A stretch of DNA of 64,000 nt from Candidatus Phaeomarinobacter ectocarpi (GCF_000689395.1 NZ_HG966617.1:3074721-3138720); one strand, 5' to 3'. Counted from the first letter of the stretch, positions 1 to 9,210 are shown. The notes: generated by a model from the sequence alone, not told the origin. Made by a program: numbers and translations.

Positions 1-2
1 GG

Positions 3-155
3 GACACGTCAAAGCCGCTGAGCATCGATCTCGCCAAGGACATGCTGATGGAAGGCGACCATGACGGCTGCGCCATCATCGTGCAGCAGGCCGGTGAGTA
101 CGGCGTCGGCAAGGTCCTCACAGCCGCCCGCATCGACATGGCCCTGATGAACTAA
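3..155 (+). CDS. C-terminal fragment of an unrecognised protein
   Basis: An open frame enters from the left edge and ends at TAA 153-155, leaving 50 residues ending ARIDMALMN. Reading starts at base 3. Codon choice, rich in GCC, GGC and CTC, is like the neighbouring real genes, which supports coding. I do not recognise the family, and the start lies outside the window. No membrane segment or catalytic motif is visible in the fragment. Confidence 0.55.
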   Translation, partial: DTSKPLSIDLAKDMLMEGDHDGCAIIVQQAGEYGVGKVLTAARIDMALMN

Positions 156-228
156 TACCGTCCCAATTCTCGCCTTCTTCAAATGGAATCTCGGCATTCC
201 ACCTGGCAGCAGACATTGGTTTGGCAAG

Positions 229-459
229 ATGAAAAACGTTTACATACTTTGGCACACGCATGTCTTTGATGATGGGAGCGAAGATGACAAGCAATGCGGG
301 GTGTATTCATCGAGAGAGGCAGCAGAAGCAGCAAAGACGCGTCTACTGCTGCAGCCAGGTTTCAAAGACCACCCAGATGGCTTTATGATCGACACTCCGG
401 AGATCGACAAGGATCAATGGACCGAAGGCTTCATAACAGTGCTGCATGGCGACGAATAG
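229..459 (+). CDS. Small conserved protein, DUF7336-like
   Basis: A 76-residue soluble, acidic protein. The N-terminus MKNVYILWHTHVFDDG, a central VYSSREAAEAA stretch and the end FKDHPDGFMID..DKDQWTEGF match the pattern I remember for DUF7336, small proteins of unknown function. The ATG follows a weak purine-rich stretch (tggcaag). It is a single gene between the partial gene on its left and the convergent DUF4340 gene 14 bases away. Function is unknown; the family assignment is from memory. Confidence 0.7.
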   Translation: MKNVYILWHTHVFDDGSEDDKQCGVYSSREAAEAAKTRLLLQPGFKDHPDGFMIDTPEIDKDQWTEGFITVLHGDE

Positions 460-473
460 CCAGCTGCGCTTCT

Positions 474-1598
474 CTATTGCACTTCGTTCGCGCTTTCCAC
501 AGCTTCCAGATCGACCTCAGCACCTTCCACAGGCTTGGCTTCTGTCAGCGTCTCGAATGACCGCGTCAAATCCGCCCCGCGAGGTGTCGGCAGCGCAAAG
601 GCATAGGGCGCAAAGCCCGCCGCAAGCCGGGCTGCTTCCTGCACCACGGCCTCATCCGCATCGTCAACAGCGCGCGCATCAAGCACCGCATAGTAGCTGC
701 CGCCCTGCTTTTCAGCCTGCACGGTGACCTGCAACCCGTCATCCGTGTGATAGACCGACGACACGGGCGCTTCGAGGGTTATGTTGGCCTGCGGCAAAAC
801 ATCCGTGAACTGAAGACCGACCAGACCATTGCCGATGCCATCAATCGCATAGTCCGTCACCACCTGAAGATCATCAGGCAGATCATCCAGCTGGTAGGCC
901 GGCTTGCTGGCGCCGTCCCCGTCCGCCAGTGACACCGTGTAAGACGGGCCTTCCTGCGGCAGCACATCCACCCGCGTGACACGGCCGGACGCCAGATCAA
1001 CCACACGCGTGTCGAGCCAGGGGACCTGCTTTTGTTCAAGATTGAAGGACCCGCGGGCCACATAGGACTGATCTTCATCGGGACGCCGCACATAAATCGT
1101 GCCGGTCCCATCAATGTCAGCGGAGCCTTCCAGCTTGCCTACAATGAGGGACGCCAGTTCCTCGCCCGCATTGTCAAAGACCGAAACACGCACGCCGGTT
1201 CCCTTGTCGGCAGGGTCGGTCAGGTTGATGTGCTTGTGCCAGTCCGGCAGCGCCGTGCGCGCTTCGACCAGTTCCAGATCAGCCAGACCCACCACCGTCC
1301 GCTTCACAAGGTCGGCCCGCGCGGGATGATTGTCTTTTTCAACCAGGCGCCATGTGTCACCGGTGTCCCCGTCACGCACCACCGTCACCGCCGTCAGTCG
1401 ATTGACGATCTCGATACGCGCCGCATCGTTCACCTGTTCACTGAGATCAGGAAACATCAGCCGGGTTTCAAAGTCCGAGGTCAGCGCCCGCCGCTGCATA
1501 GAGACCGCAAAGATAGCCAGCGCCACGAGCAGCACCGTCACCACACCAAGCATGGTCAGCGTGCGTGCCTGTCCGCCGCGCAAAAGCACATCCCTCAT
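474..1598 (-). CDS. DUF4340 domain protein of a Gld-type ABC exporter operon
   Basis: 374 residues. One N-terminal membrane helix (about residues 15-33, MLGVVTVLLVALAIFAVSM) is followed by a large extracytoplasmic region with repeated beta-rich DUF4340 units (VRDGDTGDTWRLVEKDNHPARADLVKRTV). The C-terminus is acidic. It is last in a leftward operon, with ATGA overlap to the GldG-like gene. DUF4340 proteins usually follow GldG/DUF4350 permease-associated subunits. A role as an envelope accessory of the exporter is inferred from context; the substrate is unknown. Confidence 0.85.
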   Translation of the reverse strand: MRDVLLRGGQARTLTMLGVVTVLLVALAIFAVSMQRRALTSDFETRLMFPDLSEQVNDAARIEIVNRLTAVTVVRDGDTGDTWRLVEKDNHPARADLVKRTVVGLADLELVEARTALPDWHKHINLTDPADKGTGVRVSVFDNAGEELASLIVGKLEGSADIDGTGTIYVRRPDEDQSYVARGSFNLEQKQVPWLDTRVVDLASGRVTRVDVLPQEGPSYTVSLADGDGASKPAYQLDDLPDDLQVVTDYAIDGIGNGLVGLQFTDVLPQANITLEAPVSSVYHTDDGLQVTVQAEKQGGSYYAVLDARAVDDADEAVVQEAARLAAGFAPYAFALPTPRGADLTRSFETLTEAKPVEGAEVDLEAVESANEVQ

Positions 1599-3583
1599 GA
1601 CGCAGCTCCCGTGTTTGTATCAGCACTCATCACAGAGCGACCCGCCGCCTGCGCCCGCGTTGCGCGTTTACGCCGGCGTGTCCAGCTCAGCACCAGCCAG
1701 ACGGCCCCGACGAGCAGCGGCACCAGCGCCATATTGAGGAACGCAATCCGTGCACCCAGCGCATCAACGTCCCGGCGCAGGTCCCCCTGCACATCACGCA
1801 ACGCCCGGCGACCTTCGGCCAGCTCGCGTTGAAGCGACGCCATTTCAGCTTCCTGTGCATCCGTCAGCAGTGCCGCAGCACCGGCCCCTTCGGGCAACTC
1901 GGCGCGCAGGGCAGCAAGGCGCGCTTCTGTTTCATCAATGCGGGTCTGCAGGCGGGTTTCTTCTGCCAGGAACTTTTCTTCCGCATCACGGCGAATGTCT
2001 TCCACCACCGTGAACGGCCTGTCAGCCGGTTCTCGGGCCCGCAATGAAATCAGGTCGTTGGACCCCATGAGGTTCTCAACGGCATTGACCACAAAGGACG
2101 CGTTGTCCGCCGTCGGCACCGCGATGCGGTCGCCCAGGAAGTTTTGAACCTGTACCCAGAACCGGTCATCAAAGATGTCGCTGTCCGCAAAGATCACGAT
2201 GTTGGCGTCATCGATGCTTTCAACCAGATGCTTGGAGGACTTGAGCGCAGTGGGCACTTCTTCTTCATCGTCCGCCAGAGGGCGTCCATCGGGAAAGGCT
2301 GTCTTCACAGGACCGGAGATGCGCGCAGCAATCGTGAAGCGTTCACCCGCAGGCTCAAAGGCCCGCAGCAGATCATCCGGCGACGGCGCGGACTTGACCC
2401 GTTCCAGATCAAGGATCATCGCTTCAGGAGACGACTGCACAATCGGTGTAAAGATTGTCGTCGCGTCCGCTGTTGGTTCAAGAATACCCGCAGACCCCGT
2501 ATGCAGCGCATCAAGCGGGGCGGTGATCGGGTCATCGCTGGCAAAGTCTTCCGGCAAGAGGCGCTGCCACAGAACATAGTCCGTCAACTGACGCCGCTGC
2601 CGCGCACCGGCGGCAACGCGTTGTGCGCGCAGTTTGTCTGCCAGCACTTCGTTGGGGTTCATTTCAACGCCCCAGCTTTTCATCAGCTCGGGCATGTTGG
2701 AGGCTTCCGTATAGCCTTGCACCGGCTTGCCGGCGGGGCCTGCGGTAAGGCTCACTTCAGAGTGCGGATCAAGAAACGCAATCACCCTCCCGCCACGCAT
2801 GACGAACTGGTCAATGGCGTAGAGCGTCTGTGGATCCATCGGTTTGGGGTGCACCAGCGCCAGTACCTTGATCTCATTGGCAATGCGATCGAAGTCCTGC
2901 TCGAGGAAGTCCACCGTGAAGGAGTTCTTCAGCTCTTGATAGATCATGAAGGGTTCCGAGCGCCCTTCCATGGCCAGCAGCAAACCGCCCGCCCCCGTAT
3001 CAAGCGGCAGGTTGGACACAACACCCAGCAACGGCTTTTCGGGGTTGGCGAGCGAGAAGATCAGCCGCGCCAGATCATATTCCAGATAGGTCGCCCGCTC
3101 CGGTGACAGGAAGCCGATGACTTCGCGGCCATCAACCGTGTTGGTGCCGACGACACCCAGAAACACCTTGTCGCCTGTGCGCAGGGGTACGCCTGTGAGC
3201 CCGGCATCCGTTGCCTGATCTTCTTCAATCGAGAACGACTGCGGATTGATTTCTTCCACCCGCACATTGCCATTGGAGGCCGAAGAAATTTCCTGCAGCA
3301 GATCCCGCACCCGCTGGGCATGGGCCCGCAGCGCCGGGATCTCCGTCACAACGTCTTCGGAATAATAAAACCGCAGCGTGATCGGTTCGCGCAGACCGTT
3401 GACCATATTGCGCGTGCCGTCGGCCAGGGTGAACAGACTGCGGTCCGTCAGGTCCAGCCGGGCATTCTGAAAGCCCACGGTCGAGAAGGTGTTGAGGGCC
3501 ACAAACGCAATCGTGCTCAGAACCAGAATGCTGGTCGCAAACACGGCACGGCTGAAAACGGGTCTGACTTTTTTCTGGATCAT
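1595..3583 (-). CDS. GldG-family ABC transporter accessory protein
   Basis: 662 residues. A membrane helix sits near residues 13-33, then a long periplasmic region of the GldG/ABC-type uncharacterised transport type (LRFYYSEDVVTEIP, SLANPEKPLLGVVSNLPLD, VIAFLDPHSEV). There is a coiled coil around residues 540-600 (EEKFLAEETRLQTRIDETEA) and a C-terminal helix (MALVPLLVGAVWLVLSW) followed by a basic tail. It lies 5 bases downstream of the permease gene and overlaps the DUF4340 gene by 4 bases, so translation is probably coupled. In Bacteroidetes GldG works with GldA and GldF in gliding; here it is more likely a general envelope exporter part. Confidence 0.87.
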   Translation of the reverse strand: MIQKKVRPVFSRAVFATSILVLSTIAFVALNTFSTVGFQNARLDLTDRSLFTLADGTRNMVNGLREPITLRFYYSEDVVTEIPALRAHAQRVRDLLQEISSASNGNVRVEEINPQSFSIEEDQATDAGLTGVPLRTGDKVFLGVVGTNTVDGREVIGFLSPERATYLEYDLARLIFSLANPEKPLLGVVSNLPLDTGAGGLLLAMEGRSEPFMIYQELKNSFTVDFLEQDFDRIANEIKVLALVHPKPMDPQTLYAIDQFVMRGGRVIAFLDPHSEVSLTAGPAGKPVQGYTEASNMPELMKSWGVEMNPNEVLADKLRAQRVAAGARQRRQLTDYVLWQRLLPEDFASDDPITAPLDALHTGSAGILEPTADATTIFTPIVQSSPEAMILDLERVKSAPSPDDLLRAFEPAGERFTIAARISGPVKTAFPDGRPLADDEEEVPTALKSSKHLVESIDDANIVIFADSDIFDDRFWVQVQNFLGDRIAVPTADNASFVVNAVENLMGSNDLISLRAREPADRPFTVVEDIRRDAEEKFLAEETRLQTRIDETEARLAALRAELPEGAGAAALLTDAQEAEMASLQRELAEGRRALRDVQGDLRRDVDALGARIAFLNMALVPLLVGAVWLVLSWTRRRKRATRAQAAGRSVMSADTNTGAAS

Positions 3584-3588
3584 GGCCG

Positions 3589-4323
3589 TTACCCCGCCCG
3601 CTTCAGGTCAATGACAATGCCCGTCGCCACCAGCCATACAGCGATGAGGGAGGCGAAATAGACAAGGTCACGAAGGTCGATCACACCATCCATGATGGCA
3701 TCGAAGTGGGTGACAAAGCTGAACGACGCAATGGTATTAAGCACCGCCTGCGGCACCCAGCCCGCAAAGAAGTCCAGCACCAGCGGCAGGCCCGACAGCG
3801 TGAACAGGAAACACACCACCACCGACAGCACAAACGCAATCACCTGATTGGTTGTGACCGCCGACATGCACGAACCAATGGCGAGATAGCCACCGGCCAT
3901 CAGCAGGCTGCCGATATAACTTGCAAAAATCACCCCGTTGTCCGGCTCACCCAGATAGTTGACCGTGATCCAGATCGGGAACGTCAAAAACAGCGCAATG
4001 GCAGCAAAGGCCCAGGCGGCAAGATACTTGCCGACAACGCTCGCCCAGAACGGTGCAGGCAATGTCAGCAGCAGTTCCATCGTGCCGGACTTGCGCTCCT
4101 CCGCCCACATCCGCATGGAAATGGCCGGGATCAAAAACAGATAGAGCCATGGGTGGAACCCGAAGAAGCCACGCAGCGATGCTTCGCCTGCTTCGTACCA
4201 TTGGCCCAGATAGAATGTGAAAGCCCCGATCGCCAGCAGAAAAATGACGATGAAGACATACGCCAGCGGTGTCACAAAAAACGACCCCAGCTCGCGTTTG
4301 AAGATCGCATACATCTGCCTCAT
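3589..4323 (-). CDS. ABC-2 type transporter permease (GldF-like)
   Basis: 244 residues with about six membrane helices, beginning FKRELGSFFVTPLAYVFIVIFLLAIGAFTF, the usual GldF/ABC-2 permease opening. The motif MRMWAEERKSGTMELLLTLP near residue 72 is the conserved cytoplasmic coupling element of this family. The start ATG overlaps the stop of the ATPase gene (ATGA, 4 bases). It should form the membrane channel with the ATPase encoded immediately upstream. Confidence 0.9.
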   Translation of the reverse strand: MRQMYAIFKRELGSFFVTPLAYVFIVIFLLAIGAFTFYLGQWYEAGEASLRGFFGFHPWLYLFLIPAISMRMWAEERKSGTMELLLTLPAPFWASVVGKYLAAWAFAAIALFLTFPIWITVNYLGEPDNGVIFASYIGSLLMAGGYLAIGSCMSAVTTNQVIAFVLSVVVCFLFTLSGLPLVLDFFAGWVPQAVLNTIASFSFVTHFDAIMDGVIDLRDLVYFASLIAVWLVATGIVIDLKRAG

Positions 4324-5372
4324 GCGCTGATCTCCCCGCGATCGACCGTATTGTGCGCAACCGTGTCCGGCTTGCTGCCGTCCGGCGCGTCTGAATGCGT
4401 CAGCATACGGAAGACTTCATCAAGCCTGCCTTTTTCAGCGTAAAGCGCCTTTACCTGCCAGCCCTTGTCTTGTGCCAGCACGGCAACCTGTTCAGCCAAC
4501 GGTGCGCTTGTGTCATCCGTGCGCGGGGCTGCAAACACTGTGAATGTGCTCAAAGGTCCGGCGCTTTCAGAACGCTCGACACTTGATGTCCCCGGCAAAG
4601 ACCGCAGGGCAGCCTCAGCCGCCCCCGCATCATCCGGTGTCGAGAACTGCGCCGTCATCGTCACCGCATCCTGCCAGCGTGACCGGCCCATCAGCTGCGC
4701 CGGTGTGCCGTCTGCAACAATGCGTCCGCGGTCAATGATCAGCGCGCGGTCACACACCGCTTCAACTTCTTCAAGAATATGCGTCGAGATGATGATCGCC
4801 TTGTCCTGCGCCATTTCCTGGATCAGCAGCCGAACCTGATGCTTCTGGTTTGGATCCAGACCATCCGTCGGCTCGTCCATGATCAGGACGTCCGGGTCAT
4901 GCAAGATCGCCTGCGCCAGACCAACCCGGCGCTTGAAGCCCTTGGAGAGGGTTTCAATCGGCTGATCCAGAACCGGTGCCAGCGTCGTGCGCTCAACAGC
5001 AAGGCCAACAGCATTGGCAGCATCTGCACCGCGCAACCCACGGATCTCGGCAATGAACCGCAAAAAGTCGATCGGCGTCATTTCGCCATAGGCAGGCGCG
5101 CCTTCGGGCAGATAGCCCATCAGCCGCTGCGCCGACATCGGATCGGTTTCCACATCATGACCGCACACCCGCACATCCCCCGCCGTCATGGCGAGGAAGC
5201 CGGTGATCATTTTCATGCTGGTGGACTTGCCCGCACCATTGGGGCCGAGAAAACCAAGCACCTGCCCCTTGGGGACATCGAAGCTCACATTGTCGACCGC
5301 CACAAACGGCCCAAACCGCTTGGTCAGGCCGCTGATCTCGATCATCGGAGCTGAAGAATCCGAACCGCTCAT
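4320..5372 (-). CDS. ABC transporter ATP-binding protein (GldA-like)
   Basis: About 350 residues from the ATG at 5372, chosen because GGGAGAG lies just upstream (catccgggagagactATG). The frame stays open to 5735, but that part has no family resemblance. Walker A GPNGAGKST (about residue 47), a signature region LSKGFKRR instead of LSGGQ, Walker B VLIMDEPTDGLD and the H-loop STHILEE are all present. A C-terminal regulatory extension follows. It powers the leftward exporter operon that it heads. Confidence 0.93.
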   Translation of the reverse strand: MSGSDSSAPMIEISGLTKRFGPFVAVDNVSFDVPKGQVLGFLGPNGAGKSTSMKMITGFLAMTAGDVRVCGHDVETDPMSAQRLMGYLPEGAPAYGEMTPIDFLRFIAEIRGLRGADAANAVGLAVERTTLAPVLDQPIETLSKGFKRRVGLAQAILHDPDVLIMDEPTDGLDPNQKHQVRLLIQEMAQDKAIIISTHILEEVEAVCDRALIIDRGRIVADGTPAQLMGRSRWQDAVTMTAQFSTPDDAGAAEAALRSLPGTSSVERSESAGPLSTFTVFAAPRTDDTSAPLAEQVAVLAQDKGWQVKALYAEKGRLDEVFRMLTHSDAPDGSKPDTVAHNTVDRGEISA

Positions 5373-6046
5373 AGTCTCTCCCGGATGCGCGCGGATACAA
5401 TTGCCCACGCGGCCTTTTTGGTTCCTTCGTGCATAGAAATCTGCGCGACAAGGCGCAAGTGACTTTTCGGAAAGAATTATGCCCAAACCGTGACGTGCGG
5501 CCCTGCATATACAGGCAATCCGGCCACATGTCTTGAACATGAGCCCGGCTTGGACCGACAGAGAATAGAGCTGGGGAGAAAAGGCGGGCCGGGCGAAGCG
5601 CACCTTCATGTGAGAAGGGTCTTCACGCACCATCCACGAGGCTCGTAAGCCTGGGGGGATGGGGACGGGATGGTGGGAAGACGAGAAAGTCCGCCTCCAC
5701 CCGGCACCGCAAAAGGGGCCCCCGCAAGGGCCCATACGTTGGATACGCGGGTCATGCGGGGGGTCGCGGAAGCGGGCCTTGAACGGCTGCCCCGACGGGG
5801 GCTGGGGGGCTTGGGGGGTGCCGGAGAAACCGTTAACCCAAGGCCGCCTTGCGACAGAATGAATATGGGTACGGTTTGGGGCGCACCAACGGCTGAATTG
5901 GGGCCATTTTGTGAATTCGGATCACAGGATCGAGAGCCTGAAAAATCCCGAGCCTGAGCCGAAAATGGTTAACGCCGCAGCTTCTATAAGGCCCGCCGCC
6001 CCGGCGCGCGCCAAGCCCCTTGCACCCGCGCGCCATGAGGGAAACA
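5373..6046. other. 674-base gene-free gap with G-rich tracts
   Basis: This divergent gap lies between the exporter operon and the DUF2794 gene. I see no convincing gene, although the ATPase frame stays open to 5735. On the + strand it holds GGGGGG-GGGG-GGG-GGG spaced by 2-5 bases at 5653-5677, a canonical G-quadruplex pattern. Three more G5-G6 runs sit at 5797-5818. Small hairpins such as GGCCC/GGGCC occur near 5716-5731. Both promoters presumably lie here, but I cannot place them. Confidence 0.5.
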
Positions 6047-6457
6047 ATGGCGGTAATGAGCGAACCAACACACCTTACTGTTGTATCCACACAGCAGCCT
6101 CAGTCATCCCGCCAGTCTGGCCGCCAATCCGGTCACAAGTCCAACGCACCCAAATCCGTTTTCTGGGACCGTCGGGAGCTGGACGCCATCCTCAACATCT
6201 ATGGCAGGCGTGTCGCCGCCGGCGACTGGCGCGACTACGCCATGAGCGGCCTCAAGGACTGTGCGGTATTCAACGTGTATCGCCGGGCCAGCGAAATGCC
6301 CCTCTACCGCATCGAGAAACGCCCCAAACTGCGCAACAAGCAGGGTGCCTATTCCGTCATTTCTGCCTCCGGTATGATCCTCAAGCGCGGCCATGAGCTC
6401 AAACAGGTCCTCAAGGTCCTGGAGCCAAAGCAGCTGTCGCTGGTCACCGACCTCTAG
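6047..6457 (+). CDS. DUF2794 domain-containing protein
   Basis: 136 residues, a family largely restricted to alphaproteobacteria. A serine/glutamine-rich N-terminal tail of about 35 residues precedes the domain (FWDRRELDAILNIYGRRVAAGDWRDYAM..VFNVYRRASEMPLYRIEKRPKL). The ATG at 6047 was chosen because GAGGGA lies 5 bases upstream; ATGs at 6020 and 6056 are alternatives. The function of the family is unknown. It converges with the antiporter gene only 3 bases downstream. Confidence 0.87.
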   Translation: MAVMSEPTHLTVVSTQQPQSSRQSGRQSGHKSNAPKSVFWDRRELDAILNIYGRRVAAGDWRDYAMSGLKDCAVFNVYRRASEMPLYRIEKRPKLRNKQGAYSVISASGMILKRGHELKQVLKVLEPKQLSLVTDL

Positions 6458-6460
6458 CCC

Positions 6461-7702
6461 CTACCGTTTTTTCGGTCGCAACAGCACGCCCAGCGCAATC
6501 GGCGCAATCAGCGTCGTCGCAATGGCCATCAGCACCAGAGCCGACGGCATGGCGGCAACCACTCGGTCAGTTGCGCCCACGGCAAACAGCCCGTGCTCCA
6601 CGGCAATGGAGATCACCACAAGTTCCACCGCCCCGCGTGAACTCATGCCCATGCCAATGGCGGAGGCTTCCCGCGTGGTGAACCCCATAAGCCGCGCCGG
6701 CACACCAGCCCCAATGAGCTTGCCTGCAATCGCCAGAGCAACAAGGGCCGCCAGAAACATGGGCGCATGCACAACCGCCGTCAGATCCACCGCAAGCCCG
6801 ATGGAGGCAAAGAACACCGGCCCCAGAAATCCGGCTGTAATGCCGCCGGTCATGATTTTCATGCCTGCATAGGGTCGCGTACCAACGCGCGCCGGTTCAA
6901 AGAAGAGCCCGGCCATGAACACGCCGATAATCCAGTGCATGCCAAAGACTTCCGCCAGCACGCCATAGCCAAGGGCAACGGCCATGAGAATGGCGAACTC
7001 GGCGGATGCGATCTGCAGCACATGCAGACGCCGCGAAATCCGCGGATAGACATGCGCGCCCAGAAGTCCCGTCACCACAAAGAACGCCGCAGCCTTGGCG
7101 AGCATCAAAACGAACTCGAGAATGCTCGGCACTTCGCCGGTGGCAATCAGCGCCGTAATCACCGCCAGCAGGACCAGACCGATCACATCATCAAAGATTG
7201 CGGCTGCCACCATGGTCTGTCCGAGGCGCGTGGACAAAAGCCCCATTTCAGCCAGCACCCGCACGGTGGTAGGGATTGCTGTGATCGCCAGCGCCACGCC
7301 CACGAAGGCCGCCTGTACCGCCCGCATCTCCGTCTCCGGCAAAAACACCCAGGCAAGCCATGTGCCCGCTGCAAGAGGTACGACTGCGCCGCCGACAGCC
7401 ACGAGAAACGAAGTGGTGCTGTTCGCGGCGATCTGCGTCGGCTTCATGTCGATGCCTGCAGACAGCAACAAAAAGAAGATGCCCGCTTCCGCCACCAGCT
7501 GGATCAACTCTGAGTCCAGATGCACAACGCGGGAAATGTCAGCAGCAAGTCCGCCGAACGCCCCAAGCAATGCCAGCGTCAGGCCGATCAGCAGCCCGGC
7601 GAGGAGCTCCCCCACAGCAGCCGGTTGCCCCACCCGTTCAGCCCCTTCACCGAACAGGCGCGCTACCACAAAGACCACAAAGAGACCCGCAAGCGCTTCC
7701 AT
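6461..7702 (-). CDS. Cation:proton antiporter, CPA2/KefB-type membrane domain
   Basis: 413 residues with about 12 hydrophobic helices. The start is GERVGQPAAVGELLAGLLIG, and the conserved acidic motif is in AAIFDDVIGLVLLAVITALI, typical of monovalent cation/H+ antiporters. No RCK/TrkA nucleotide-binding domain follows, so it is the short form. The ATG at 7702 is preferred; a TTG at 7708 is possible. It should exchange Na+ or K+ for protons across the inner membrane. The transcript probably starts in the short gap to the terminator at 7718-7753. Confidence 0.9.
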   Translation of the reverse strand: MEALAGLFVVFVVARLFGEGAERVGQPAAVGELLAGLLIGLTLALLGAFGGLAADISRVVHLDSELIQLVAEAGIFFLLLSAGIDMKPTQIAANSTTSFLVAVGGAVVPLAAGTWLAWVFLPETEMRAVQAAFVGVALAITAIPTTVRVLAEMGLLSTRLGQTMVAAAIFDDVIGLVLLAVITALIATGEVPSILEFVLMLAKAAAFFVVTGLLGAHVYPRISRRLHVLQIASAEFAILMAVALGYGVLAEVFGMHWIIGVFMAGLFFEPARVGTRPYAGMKIMTGGITAGFLGPVFFASIGLAVDLTAVVHAPMFLAALVALAIAGKLIGAGVPARLMGFTTREASAIGMGMSSRGAVELVVISIAVEHGLFAVGATDRVVAAMPSALVLMAIATTLIAPIALGVLLRPKKR

Positions 7703-7717
7703 ACCCAATGCAGTACG

Positions 7718-7753
7718 AAAAACCCCCGGGCGCTGTAAAGCGTCCGGGGGTTT
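7718..7753 (-). terminator. Intrinsic terminator after the Bax-inhibitor gene
   Basis: A near-perfect hairpin: an AAACCCCCGG-type arm and its complement around a small loop (GTAA). Read leftward it is followed by a TTTTT run. It lies 39 bases past the stop of the gene at 7792-8547 and just before the antiporter gene. Confidence 0.85.
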
Positions 7754-7791
7754 GTATCTTTACCTGTGCCGTCAGGCGCTGTGCGCAGACG

Positions 7792-8547
7792 CTACTCGCG
7801 GTTGCCGAACAGCTGCAGCAGCATGATGAAGAGGTTGATGAAGTCGAGATACAGACGCAGCGCACCCATGATCGACTTGCGACCGGATACCGTGCCGTCA
7901 TCATTGACGTCATACATCTCTTTGATCTGCTGCGTGTCGTAGGCGGTAAGGCCGGCAAACACGAGCACACCAATCACTGAGATCGCGAACTGCAGGGCAG
8001 ACGAGCCCACAAAGATGTTCACGACGGAGGCAATGATGATGCCGATCAGGCCCATGAACAGGAACGATCCCCAGCCGGAGATGTCCTTCTTGGTAGTGTA
8101 GCCCCACAGGCTCAGCGCACCGAAGGATGCTGCCGTGATCAGGAATACCTGGAAGATGCTGCCGCCCGTATAGACCAGGAAGATCGACGACAAGGACAGG
8201 CCCATCAGCGCCGCAAAGGTCCAGAACGAAAACTGTGCAGTCCCGACACTCATCTTGTGGACGCGGAAACTCAGGAAGAAGACCATGCCCAGCGGTGCCA
8301 GCATCACAACCCACTTGAGCGGGCTGTTGAACAGCAGATTGCCGAACGCTGAAAGCATCAGGCCTTCCGGGGTCTGGACCACAGCCATCGAGTAGGCGAG
8401 ATACGCAATGACGCCTGTTATCGCCAAACCGCCGGCCATGTAGTTGTAAACGCCCAGCATGTAGCTGCGCAGGCCGGCATCAATATCGGCGCCGCGAGCT
8501 TGCGCGGGGCTACGGCCACGAAGGACTTCGCTGTCGTAGTCAGCCAT
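7792..8547 (-). CDS. Bax inhibitor-1/YccA family membrane protein
   Basis: 251 residues with seven predicted membrane helices. After a hydrophilic N-terminus (MADYDSEVLRGR) come LRSYMLGVYNYMAGGLAITG and the conserved tail FAGLTAYDTQQIKEMY, the family signature with its acidic pore residue. The start at 8547 is supported by GAGAGGA about 10 bases upstream. Members act as membrane stress or Ca2+/H+ leak proteins, and E. coli YccA modulates FtsH. The exact role here is unknown. Confidence 0.93.
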   Translation of the reverse strand: MADYDSEVLRGRSPAQARGADIDAGLRSYMLGVYNYMAGGLAITGVIAYLAYSMAVVQTPEGLMLSAFGNLLFNSPLKWVVMLAPLGMVFFLSFRVHKMSVGTAQFSFWTFAALMGLSLSSIFLVYTGGSIFQVFLITAASFGALSLWGYTTKKDISGWGSFLFMGLIGIIIASVVNIFVGSSALQFAISVIGVLVFAGLTAYDTQQIKEMYDVNDDGTVSGRKSIMGALRLYLDFINLFIMLLQLFGNRE

Positions 8548-8669
8548 GGTGTTTATGATCCTCTCAAGGTTGATCAATCGAAACGTCGATAAACGAAACT
8601 CTGGCACATAATATCGGCTGGAATTATGCCAGTTTCAAGGCGTTCTAAGGTGTCTCAAGAGGAAATTCG

Positions 8670-9104
8670 TTGAATATTCAAACACTTAAAATGGATGTGG
8701 TTACTTTGAACGCGTTTTTGCAGCGCGAATTCCCTCAATGGAACAGCGAAACCGGCTCACAGGTGATGGATGTCACCGCTGACGGGGTCATCTGCCGCCT
8801 GCCTTTCAACGATAGCCAGCTGCGGCCCGGTGGCACGGTGTCCGGCCCCACCATGATGGGTCTCGCCGACAGCGCCATGTATGCCGCGGTCCTGTCGCGC
8901 ATCGGCCCGGTGGCCCTGGCCGTCACCACCAACCTCAACATCAACTTCATGCGCAAGCCCGAGCCCCGCGCCATTGTTGCCACCCGCCGCATCCTCAAAC
9001 TCGGCAAGCGCCTCGCCATTGGCGATGTCTCCATCGTCAGCGAAGGCGATACGGATCTGGTGGCCCACGCAACCGTCACCTACTCGATCCCGCCGCAGCG
9101 TTGA
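8670..9104 (+). CDS. PaaI-family hot-dog thioesterase
   Basis: 144 residues forming a single hot-dog domain. LRPGGTVSGPTMMGLADSAMYAAVL carries the helix with the catalytic acidic residue, and VTTNLNINFMRKPEPRAIVAT matches the conserved strand region. The TTG start at 8670 is preferred because GAGGA lies 8 bases upstream; the first ATG at 8691 has no ribosome site. It should hydrolyse acyl- or aryl-CoA thioesters in the cytoplasm. Confidence 0.88.
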   Translation: MNIQTLKMDVVTLNAFLQREFPQWNSETGSQVMDVTADGVICRLPFNDSQLRPGGTVSGPTMMGLADSAMYAAVLSRIGPVALAVTTNLNINFMRKPEPRAIVATRRILKLGKRLAIGDVSIVSEGDTDLVAHATVTYSIPPQR

Positions 9105-9121
9105 ATCCAGCCTCACCATCC

Positions 9122-9210
9122 CGCGTCTTTGGACTTGATCCGGAGCCTACTCGCAAACGACCAACCGCATGGCCAACAAGAGTGGACCCCGGATCAAGTC
9201 CGGGGCTGCG
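9122..9210. repeat. Intergenic inverted repeat, copy 1
   Basis: Arms of about 30 bases (left 9122-9154, right 9179-9210) pair around a loop of about 24 bases. Shared words are GGACTTGATCCGG and CCGGATCAAGTCC, with flanks CCTACTCGC and GAGTGGACC. The same layout recurs at 15161-15251, so this looks like a dispersed intergenic repeat family. A short hairpin CACTTTT/AAAAGTG follows at 9226-9248. Confidence 0.8.

Noticed and set aside
1032-1832. Long plus-strand frame opposite the DUF4340/GldG genes
   Set aside because: Opposite-strand shadow; Arg/His/Pro-rich translation without any domain.
5373-5735. Longer reading of the ATPase gene from 5735
   Set aside because: The extra 120 residues are Cys/Arg-rich and unlike ABC ATPases; a good ribosome site sits before 5372 instead.
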